The position numbers and the translations under genes are program-made. Below are positions 1 through 4,978 of a DNA stretch of 5,906 nt, one piece after another (the first letter of the stretch is position 1; the number at the start of each line of letters is the position of its first letter). Source of the DNA: an uncultured Chloroflexota bacterium (GTDB lineage Bacteria; Chloroflexota; Anaerolineae; Aggregatilineales; Phototrophicaceae); NCBI GenBank assembly GCA_937927665.1, contig CALBRY010000332.1, positions 1-5,906 of the forward strand, in the 5' to 3' direction. The notes beneath the pieces were generated by a model. That model ran no database searches. It worked only from the letters and a program-made list of their open reading frames with translations, and had not been told where the DNA came from.

Positions 1-75
1 TTCACCGCTTTTTCGTTCGAAGAAGCGATCAGCATATTAAACGAGCGTGTTCCAGAACTCCCAATCGTGCTCTAA
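1..75 (+). CDS. C-terminal end of a small STAS-like protein (5' part outside window)
   Basis: Frame 1 is open from the window edge to a TAA stop at 73-75 and gives 24 residues. These begin FTAFSFEEAISILNERVPEL. They resemble residues 109-129 of the next gene (FRAFYSYAEALDFLNTQEPAL): with one gap they share the F-x-AF start, a serine-aromatic pair, EA, LN and P-x-L. The simplest reading is the end of a tandem paralogue of that gene. A terminator-like hairpin 36 bases after the stop fits the end of a transcription unit. Only about one sixth of such a protein is visible, so the family call is an inference from one short match. Confidence 0.55.
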   Translation, partial: FTAFSFEEAISILNERVPELPIVL

Positions 76-111
76 ACCCTCCCCAGAAACTAATAATACT
101 TCCCATCGCCG

Positions 112-153
112 CCGCTCAACCGTAATTCGGAATTGAAGGAGCGGTTTTATTTT
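112..153 (+). terminator. Intrinsic terminator after the first gene
   Basis: CCGCTC (112-117) pairs perfectly with GAGCGG (139-144), and the right arm is followed at once by TTTTATTTT (145-153). The 21-base loop can form a smaller hairpin, either CCG/CGG (120-122 with 128-130) or AATT/AATT. A GC-rich stem with a T-tract on the + strand is the classical Rho-independent form. It lies between the partial gene ending at 75 and the gene starting at 253. Confidence 0.6.
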
Positions 154-170
154 GTCCCCTAAGCGGAAAT

Positions 171-218
171 AAATTTCACAAAAATTTCACGTCATAAGAA
201 TGTTCCTTGTAATACACT
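171..218 (+). promoter_or_regulatory. Possible promoter region with an 11-bp-spaced direct repeat
   Basis: The nine-base word AAATTTCAC occurs at 171-179 and again at 182-190, so the copies start 11 bases apart, about one helical turn. A -10-like TGTAAT (208-213) lies 17 bases after TTTCAC (185-190). The -10 is good but the -35 is poor. The region is AT-rich and lies between the terminator and the gene at 253. It could be a weak promoter with an activator or repressor site, or simply AT-rich spacer. Confidence 0.25.
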
Positions 219-252
219 GTGGGTGTCAACCATTTAGAAAAACCAATGACCA

Positions 253-681
253 ATGACAATCCAACTCACATGGCTTCACGAACCATATGTTCTGCTTGAA
301 CGGTTCTACGATAGGGTGACACTGCATGATATCAGCGAAATGAAAGCAGCAGTTGACCGCATTCTCAGTCATACGGCGTCACATTCCACTCATCGCATTC
401 ACGCGATAATTGATGTGACAGAAGTTACAGATTACCCGGCAAATCTGGCGCGCCTGAAGGCGATCATTACCCCGTCCTCGGTCGAGCGCGGTTGGCTGAT
501 CCTCATCGTGCCGGAGGGAAATCTGCTGCTGCATTTCGTGAGCGCGTTCGCGGCTCAACTGCGCATGCCAACAAAGTTTCGTGCGTTCTATTCCTACGCG
601 GAAGCGCTGGACTTCTTGAATACGCAAGAACCCGCGCTGATGCTTTCCGCGCGGTGTCCCTGCGCACGCGGGCTTAACTGA
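253..681 (+). CDS. Small STAS/SpoIIAA-like domain protein, function unknown
   Basis: The 142-residue protein has no signal peptide, membrane segment or recognisable catalytic motif. It alternates strands and helices as in STAS/SpoIIAA-like folds: an N-terminal strand pair (about residues 5-19), a helix (about 24-39), a strand with the IIDVTEV pattern (52-58), a WLILIVP strand (81-87), a helix, and a last helix YAEALDFLN (115-123). From memory this matches a group of about 140-residue proteins common in Chloroflexota, whose role is not established. The ATG at 253 has no clear Shine-Dalgarno. A tandem CAATGAC duplication (244-257) creates a second, out-of-frame ATG at 246. The tail after residue 129 (ending ARCPCARGLN) extends past the point where the upstream paralogue stops. 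No terminator is evident after 681. The call is moderately secure as a gene and weak as a function. Confidence 0.7.
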   Translation: MTIQLTWLHEPYVLLERFYDRVTLHDISEMKAAVDRILSHTASHSTHRIHAIIDVTEVTDYPANLARLKAIITPSSVERGWLILIVPEGNLLLHFVSAFAAQLRMPTKFRAFYSYAEALDFLNTQEPALMLSARCPCARGLN

Positions 682-723
682 ATTTCGCTGCCGTATTTGT
701 CGTCTCTCCTCCCCTTCCAGCTA

Positions 724-752
724 GTGGCAAAAGTCACAAACCGATCTATAGT
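724..752 (+). promoter_or_regulatory. Predicted sigma70-type promoter of the sugar transporter operon
   Basis: GTGGCA (724-729) matches four of six bases of TTGACA. It is separated by 17 bases from TATAGT (747-752), which matches five of six bases of TATAAT. Transcription would start near 759 and leave a leader of about 53 bases before the ATG at 812. I see no clear operator palindrome over it. Confidence 0.45.
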
Positions 753-811
753 TAGGTATGCAAGACATGGACTATGGTCGCGCGATGAGGCTTTTGAGGG
801 GTTAAAAGAAG

Positions 812-2116
812 ATGACAAAATTTGCTCGTCCATTGGCGCTCGTGCTCGTAGCAGCGCTGTTCTTCGGCGTCACGGGCGTGACACTCGCTCAGGATGCCCC
901 GGCGATTGCGCCGCAGGCGTGTGCTGAACCCGGTGAACTCACGATGCGTGTGTGGGACGAAAACTGGGCGGCGGTCATTCAGGAGTCGATTGATGCATGG
1001 GTTGCGGATTACTGCCCCGGCGCAGTGGTGACACTGGAAGTCGTGCCGTGGGATCAATACTGGACTCTGCTGCGTACCAATGCGACATCCGGTGATCTGC
1101 CCGATGTGTTCAATGTGTCGCAGGATCGTTTCTTCTTCTACGCTGAAAACGGTGCAGTGCTTGATCTTCAGCCGTACTGGGACGAATTTGGCGTCGATAC
1201 CACCCTATGGGGATCGGGCATGATCGATCCGTACCGTTGGGGCGAAGCAGATGACCTGTATGCCGCTCCGGTCAACTGGGATACGATCGTCGTGTTCTAC
1301 AACAAAGACATGTTCGACGCGGCAGGTGTGGAATATCCGACTTCCGCATGGACATGGGATGACTTCGCGGCGGCTTCGGCTGCATTGACCGACCCGGCGA
1401 ATGATGTGTACGGCTCGGCGGTTTACAGCGAATATCAGGCGGGTTACACCAACTTCATCGCCAGCACGGGCATTCCGCCGGTGGTGGGAGCGGGTCGTAC
1501 CGAATGCACGCTTGATGAACCGCGCAGTATTGAAGCGCTCGAATTCTTGCAAGGGCTGTACGCCGAAGGCTACATGCCGAGCGTCAGCGTGATGGGCGGC
1601 GCAAGCGCAACCGACAGCTTTAACTTCTGGTTGGCGGGTCGCGTGGCGATGGTCACAAACGGTTCGTGGAGTCTGCCGACAGCAATTGAACAAGCAACGT
1701 TCAATTGGGATGTGGTTCAGCTTCCGCGCAACCCGGAAACCGAGCGCACCCGCTCGATCGTCCACTCGGTTGGCTATGTTGCCGCCGGAAATAGTGATGT
1801 GCCCGATCTCGCCGCAAACCTGATTCTGTATCTGGTCAGCGATGAAGGCTCGGCGTTCTTTGCGAATGCGGGCGGTGTCGCTCCGGCGAACCCGGCGCAG
1901 CAGCAGGCATGGGTCGAATCGTTTGGCGATACGACAGTCAATATTCAGGCGTTCGTGGACGCACTGGAAGACTCGCAAGGCGTGACGGTTTTCGACGAAA
2001 TTTGGGATGCGGCGAACACTGAACTCGTGATCAACATTTTTGACTTGAATGTTTCGGTCGCGGATGCAGTTGCTCAGGCATGCGGATTTATTGACGCACA
2101 GCTCGCTGCTCAGTAA
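812..2116 (+). CDS. Sugar ABC transporter substrate-binding protein (CUT1, SBP_bac_1 family)
   Basis: Extracellular solute-binding protein that captures a sugar or oligosaccharide and delivers it to the two permeases encoded downstream. Residues 1-26 form a Sec signal peptide: a basic start (K3, R6), a hydrophobic core (8-23) and a likely cleavage after VTLA. Family hallmarks are a first strand LTMRVWDE (43-50), the AAPVNWDTIVVFYNKDMFDAAG stretch (151-172), TWDDF (181-185), and GRVAMVTNGSW (276-286) in the second lobe. The length of 434 is normal. Most relatives are lipoproteins, but there is no lipobox cysteine at the cleavage site. The four cysteines (37, 68, 232, 424) all lie in the mature part, and C37/C68 each stand about five residues before neighbouring strands, so a disulfide is possible. 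GAGGGG (796-801) precedes the ATG by 10 bases. The gene is first in the operon and is followed by a strong hairpin. The substrate is not predictable. Confidence 0.92.
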   Translation: MTKFARPLALVLVAALFFGVTGVTLAQDAPAIAPQACAEPGELTMRVWDENWAAVIQESIDAWVADYCPGAVVTLEVVPWDQYWTLLRTNATSGDLPDVFNVSQDRFFFYAENGAVLDLQPYWDEFGVDTTLWGSGMIDPYRWGEADDLYAAPVNWDTIVVFYNKDMFDAAGVEYPTSAWTWDDFAAASAALTDPANDVYGSAVYSEYQAGYTNFIASTGIPPVVGAGRTECTLDEPRSIEALEFLQGLYAEGYMPSVSVMGGASATDSFNFWLAGRVAMVTNGSWSLPTAIEQATFNWDVVQLPRNPETERTRSIVHSVGYVAAGNSDVPDLAANLILYLVSDEGSAFFANAGGVAPANPAQQQAWVESFGDTTVNIQAFVDALEDSQGVTVFDEIWDAANTELVINIFDLNVSVADAVAQACGFIDAQLAAQ

Positions 2117-2125
2117 GTGATGGAT

Positions 2126-2193
2126 AACCGCAGAGAACGCGGAGAGCGCATAGGTAAGCGGCTCTCTCTGCGTTCTCTGCGCCCTCTGCGGTT
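2126..2193. repeat. Palindromic 9-bp-repeat element forming a long intergenic hairpin
   Basis: Bases 2126-2150 pair with 2169-2193 over 25 positions: 21 Watson-Crick pairs, two G-T wobbles and two A-C mismatches, around an 18-base loop. The right arm is three tandem 9-mers (TCTCTGCGT, TCTCTGCGC, CCTCTGCGG; 2165-2191). The left arm carries the matching CCGCAGAGA, ACGCGGAGA and a degenerate third unit (2128-2154). The element starts 10 bases after the binding-protein stop and ends 27 bases before the permease start. It has no T-tract, so a full terminator is unlikely. A 3' mRNA stabiliser or partial attenuator that favours the binding protein is more plausible. It belongs to a CCGCAGAG-type repeat family that I recall from many bacterial genomes. 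Confidence 0.85.
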
Positions 2194-2220
2194 CATTTCG
2201 ACCTATCCTTTGGCGACGGT

Positions 2221-3150
2221 ATGACAGCATTTCTGGATTTGTTTGGCAAAACCCCCCTGACACGGCGGCGTGCGTACTGGGGTCTAGCGCTGGTCGCCCC
2301 TAACGTACTCGGCTTGCTGTTCTTCTTCGGTATCCCGGTTGTTCTTGCCTTTCGTACATCGCTGCTAGACTGGAACGGAATCCGCCCACCGGTCGAGATC
2401 GGGCTTGGGAATTTCGAGCATCTGCTCAATGATCCTGCCTTCTGGAATGCGTTTGGCGTCACGCTAAAACTGCTCGCCGTCGTGATCCCGATTGGTATGG
2501 TGCTTTCGCTGGTGGTTGCGCTCATGCTCAACCGAAAACTGCACGGACGTTCGTTTTTCCGCGTGGTGTATTTCTTGCCCGTCGTCACATCCACTGTGGC
2601 GGCGACGATGGCGTGGACATGGATGTTTCAGCCGCGCTACGGGTTGATCGCCAATGTGCTTGCGCCGATTGGATTGCAGGACTTGAACTGGCTCACACGT
2701 CCCGATCTGGTGTTGTTTCCGATCGCGGCGGTGGTGATCTGGCAGCGGCTCGGGTTTGATATGATCTTGTTTCTGGCGGGGCTGCAAGCGATCCCACGCC
2801 AGCTTTACGACGCGGCGCGCATGGATGGCGCAGATGGCATTCGCATGTTCCGCCATATCACGCTGCCGCTGCTTTCTCCGACGACATTTCTCGTGCTGAT
2901 CTTGCAGGTGATCAGCGCGATTCAGATTTTCGATCAGGTGTACATCATGACGGCGCGTACGACGCGCGGCGGCATGAACGACAGCGCCACAACGTTATCG
3001 TTGTTTCTGTACGAGACAGCATTCACCAATTCGGATTTGGGCTATTCGGCGGCGATCGCGCTGGCGATGTTCGCAATCACGCTGCTGCTGACGGTGGCAC
3101 AGATCACATTACAGCGGCGCTGGGTGTATTACGAAAGCGGGTCAGAATGA
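2221..3150 (+). CDS. Sugar ABC transporter permease, MalF/UgpA type
   Basis: One of two membrane subunits of the CUT1 importer. It forms half of the translocation channel in the cytoplasmic membrane. Six hydrophobic segments are visible at about residues 20-44, 80-103, 113-135, 162-190, 221-243 and 274-296. The cytoplasmic EAA loop that docks on the ATPase is clear at about 196-220: YDAARMDGADG, then F-x-x-I-TLPLLSP. The length of 309 is typical. The ATG at 2221 is the only sensible start: there is no in-frame start codon just upstream, and the next methionine is residue 93. No good Shine-Dalgarno precedes it, and it lies just after the long hairpin, so translation may be weak relative to the binding protein. 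Its TGA stop overlaps the next start as ATGA. Confidence 0.94.
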   Translation: MTAFLDLFGKTPLTRRRAYWGLALVAPNVLGLLFFFGIPVVLAFRTSLLDWNGIRPPVEIGLGNFEHLLNDPAFWNAFGVTLKLLAVVIPIGMVLSLVVALMLNRKLHGRSFFRVVYFLPVVTSTVAATMAWTWMFQPRYGLIANVLAPIGLQDLNWLTRPDLVLFPIAAVVIWQRLGFDMILFLAGLQAIPRQLYDAARMDGADGIRMFRHITLPLLSPTTFLVLILQVISAIQIFDQVYIMTARTTRGGMNDSATTLSLFLYETAFTNSDLGYSAAIALAMFAITLLLTVAQITLQRRWVYYESGSE

Positions 3151-4040
3151 GCGCGACCAGTCGAATCGACAAAAGCGAAGTTGCCGAGGCGGGCGCGCTG
3201 CGCGACGATCTCAATACGGCGTGGAAACTGATCACATATGTGATTCTGATCACAGGTGCGGTGGTGATGGCGCTGCCGTTCTTCTGGATGATCTCGACGG
3301 CGTGCAAAGCGCCACAAGAATTAAATACACTGCCGGTGCAGTGGATTCCGCAAAATCCGGTGTGCTTGCAAAATCTCGCCGCACTGTATGAACAATCCCC
3401 CAATTTCAATAATTATCTGCTCAACAGCGCGTTTGTGACGATTGCGCGCACCGTCGGGCAGTTGATCACGTGTTCGCTTGCGGCGTATGGGTTCGCTCGC
3501 TTTCGTTTTCCGGGGAAGAATATTTTGTTCGCGATGTCGCTTGGCTTGTTGATGGTGCCGTTCCAAGCGATTTTGATCCCCGAATATCTGCTGCTGCGCC
3601 AGTTGGATTGGTTGAATACGTTCGCGGCGTTGATCGTCCCCGGCACATTTAGCGCGTTCGCCATGTTCCTGTTACGGCAGGCGTTCATGCAAATTCCGGT
3701 CGAACTGGAAGAAAGCGCGATGATCGACGGCGCAAATCCGCTTCAGGTGTTATTTCGGATCACGCTGCCGCTTTCGCAAGCGGCGCTCGCTGCGTTTGCG
3801 GTGATCACCGTGCAAGCCGCATGGAATGACTTTTTGTTTCCGCTGGTCGTGGCGGGGACAGAGCCGAGCGTGCGGGTGGTGACGATCGTGGTAGCGCTGC
3901 TGCAAGGGGAGCGCTCGACGCCGTGGAATCTGCTGATGATGGGGTCATTTCTCGCCACCGTGCCGATGCTGATCTTGTTCGTGATCATGCAGCGGCATTT
4001 CGTCGAAGGCGTATCGCTGAGTGGGTTGGGCGGGAAGTAA
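3147..4040 (+). CDS. Sugar ABC transporter permease, MalG/UgpE type
   Basis: Second membrane subunit, expected to pair with the preceding permease. It has a polar N-terminus, a first hydrophobic segment at about residues 28-50, the usual periplasmic loop, and five further segments (about 88-115, 126-149, 157-177, 211-236, 262-281). The EAA loop lies at about 186-212 (ELEESAMIDGAN, then F-R-ITLPLS), with the MIDGA form common in MalG-like proteins. The C-terminus, QRHFVEGVSLSGLGGK, has the form of the MalG-type tail. The 297-residue length is normal. The ATG overlaps the previous stop by four bases (ATGA at 3147-3150), a sign of translational coupling and balanced permease synthesis. No ATPase gene follows, so the ATP-binding subunit must be shared or encoded elsewhere. 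Confidence 0.94.
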   Translation: MSATSRIDKSEVAEAGALRDDLNTAWKLITYVILITGAVVMALPFFWMISTACKAPQELNTLPVQWIPQNPVCLQNLAALYEQSPNFNNYLLNSAFVTIARTVGQLITCSLAAYGFARFRFPGKNILFAMSLGLLMVPFQAILIPEYLLLRQLDWLNTFAALIVPGTFSAFAMFLLRQAFMQIPVELEESAMIDGANPLQVLFRITLPLSQAALAAFAVITVQAAWNDFLFPLVVAGTEPSVRVVTIVVALLQGERSTPWNLLMMGSFLATVPMLILFVIMQRHFVEGVSLSGLGGK

Positions 4041-4083
4041 CACAATCAGGATAGTCAACTGCAAGCTAAGCGAGCGTGAATCT

Positions 4084-4259
4084 ATGACACAACGTCTCAG
4101 CTTGACGATATACTGGGAGGCATCCCCGTATTTTATGGAACGCGCGTCCCTGTGCAGAATTTGATCGACTATCTGATCACAGGGGAAACCATCGATGATT
4201 TTCCGACTGTGAGCCGCGAGCAGGTGATTTACTTTTTAGAAACTGCGCGGCATCGCTGA
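4084..4259 (+). pseudogene. Frameshifted DUF433 (VapB45-like) antitoxin remnant
   Basis: From 4110 to the TGA at 4257-4259, one frame reads ILGGIPVFYGTRVPVQNL and later FPTVSREQVIYFLE. This is the diagnostic core of DUF433 proteins, small DNA-binding antitoxins often paired with a PIN-like (DUF5615) toxin. That frame has no ATG, GTG or TTG before the core, and a stop lies upstream at 4077-4079. An ATG at 4084 starts MTQRLS in another frame, and adding one base near 4102 would join it into MTQRLSLDDILGG, a normal family N-terminus. As written, the ATG frame ends after 26 codons at 4162-4164. The segment between TIDD and FPTV is also about four residues shorter than the usual GxTxDDFLxxFPTVS. 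No toxin reading frame follows before the convergent gene. A decayed gene is likely; a sequencing error is the alternative. Confidence 0.75.
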
Positions 4260-4315
4260 TCGCGCACGCTGATGAAATCATCAAGATCGGTTCTGGCGGG
4301 TAGTAGAACGATTGC

Positions 4316-4361
4316 ACCGCAGAGAGAAGAGCATCACGAACACTATGCTCCCTCTGCGGTT
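4316..4361. terminator. Second CCGCAGAG palindrome, likely bidirectional terminator between convergent genes
   Basis: ACCGCAGAG (4316-4324) pairs with CTCTGCGGT (4352-4360). After a small internal loop, GAGCAT (4329-4334) pairs with ATGCTC (4345-4350), leaving a 10-base loop. The right end, CCCTCTGCGGTT (4350-4361), is identical to 2182-2193 in the transporter hairpin, and ACCGCAGAGA (4316-4325) is identical to 2127-2136. On the + strand the stem is followed by GATTTTCTCC. It lies between the end of the DUF433 remnant and the stop of the opposing peroxiredoxin gene, where a two-way terminator is expected. Confidence 0.65.
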
Positions 4362-4370
4362 GATTTTCTC

Positions 4371-4853
4371 CTATACAGCGGCAGAGGGCGAAGCCTTACG
4401 CACCGCTTCGAGCGCTTTTTTGGCGCTTTCTTTTGGCGCGACCCCGATTTTCATATCAATGACGATTCCGGCTTCATCGATCACGAAATAGGATCGATTT
4501 GTCATCGGCACGGGCAGAATACTGAGCAGATTCATCTTCGTGCCCCATTCGATGTGGACTTTGTAGCCGGGATCGCTTAACAGGTCGTAGCTCAGATGGT
4601 TGAACTCTTTCCACTTCTTGAGTTCTTGCGGCGTATCGTGGCTGATCCCCAACACGACGGCATTCATCGCCTGCAAATCGGTAAATTCATCACGAAACGC
4701 GCATGCTTGAGCGTTGCATCCACTGCTGAATTCGGCGGCTTTGGGGAAGAAGAACAACACAACTTTGCGCCCGCGTAACTGGCTCAAACGGGTGAGTTGG
4801 TTCTCCTGATTGTAGAGTTCAAAGTCGGGGGCGGGCTGACCTATGGTAATCAT
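4371..4853 (-). CDS. bcp: Peroxiredoxin, PrxQ/BCP type (AhpC/TSA family)
   Basis: Thiol peroxidase that reduces hydrogen peroxide or organic hydroperoxides in the cytoplasm, normally recycled by thioredoxin. With the start at 4853 it is 160 residues: IGQPAPDFEL near the N-terminus, VVLFFFPKA (31-39), likely peroxidatic C46 in SSGC, likely resolving C51 in NAQACAFRD, VVLGIS (66-71), LLSDP (91-95), and R120 in NRSYFVIDEAG. The five-residue cysteine spacing is that of E. coli BCP. The loop between PKA and C46 is AEFSSG, two residues longer than the BCP form MTPG, and the usual Thr-Pro is replaced by Ser-Ser. The frame stays open for 27 more codons upstream to 4934, but that would run into a terminator hairpin. 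The inner ATG has an AGGA nine bases ahead and begins like other family members. The symbol is a family-level assignment. Confidence 0.88.
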   Translation of the reverse strand: MITIGQPAPDFELYNQENQLTRLSQLRGRKVVLFFFPKAAEFSSGCNAQACAFRDEFTDLQAMNAVVLGISHDTPQELKKWKEFNHLSYDLLSDPGYKVHIEWGTKMNLLSILPVPMTNRSYFVIDEAGIVIDMKIGVAPKESAKKALEAVRKASPSAAV

Positions 4854-4862
4854 CAGATTGCA

Positions 4863-4866
4863 TCCT
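4863..4866 (-). promoter_or_regulatory. Shine-Dalgarno AGGA fixing the peroxiredoxin start
   Basis: On the - strand, AGGA is followed by nine bases and then ATG (4853-4851). This supports the 160-residue product over the 187-residue version that starts at 4934. Confidence 0.6.
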
Positions 4867-4886
4867 ATAGCAGTAATCGAATCACC

Positions 4887-4916
4887 ATTAGGATAGGTGC
4901 GCAATATAAGTCTCAA
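4887..4916 (-). promoter_or_regulatory. Possible promoter of the peroxiredoxin gene
   Basis: Read on the - strand, TTGAGA (4916-4911, five of six bases of the -35 consensus) is separated by 18 bases from CCTAAT (4892-4887, four of six of the -10 consensus). It lies between the terminator hairpin and the Shine-Dalgarno, so the peroxiredoxin gene can be transcribed separately from the acyl-CoA dehydrogenase gene. Confidence 0.35.
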
Positions 4917-4922
4917 ATGAAC

Positions 4923-4962
4923 AGCGGAGTACAAGTGTGTGAAACTTCACTTGTACCCCGCT
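4923..4962 (-). terminator. Hairpin terminator after the acyl-CoA dehydrogenase gene
   Basis: Bases 4923-4937 pair with 4948-4962 over 15 positions with a single A-C mismatch, around a 10-base loop. The hairpin begins 16 bases after the acyl-CoA dehydrogenase stop on the - strand. After the stem the - strand reads GTTCATTTG, only partly T-rich, so it may be a moderate terminator or an mRNA-end stabiliser. The loop also holds GTGAA/TTCAC (4941-4950 region), which could form a competing short pairing. Confidence 0.6.
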
Positions 4963-4978
4963 TAATTTACGATCCGCT

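Noticed and set aside
697..927. 76-codon + strand frame overlapping the start of the binding-protein gene
   Set aside because: It covers the predicted promoter and the signal-peptide region in another frame, has no homology that I recognise, and ends inside a well-supported gene.
1205..2263. 352-codon open frame on the - strand, antisense to the binding-protein gene
   Set aside because: The + strand frame has a signal peptide and clear family motifs. The antisense translation is low-complexity-like and rich in R, H and C. Its first part (EPQRAQRTQREP) is only the CCGCAGAG repeat read as protein, a known kind of spurious prediction.
4063..4104. CAAGCT / AGCTTG inverted match around the DUF433 start
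   Set aside because: The arms are only six bases and 30 bases apart, with no T-tract. It is too weak to call a terminator or operator.
4272..4580. 102-codon + strand frame that might have been the missing toxin after the DUF433 remnant
   Set aside because: It runs through the terminator palindrome and antisense into the peroxiredoxin gene. Its sequence shows none of the acidic LLDEN-type motifs expected of a DUF5615/PIN-like protein.
4854..4934. 27-residue N-terminal extension of the peroxiredoxin
   Set aside because: The extension has no family resemblance, begins inside a terminator hairpin, and covers the likely promoter and Shine-Dalgarno. The inner ATG at 4853 starts a standard-length protein.
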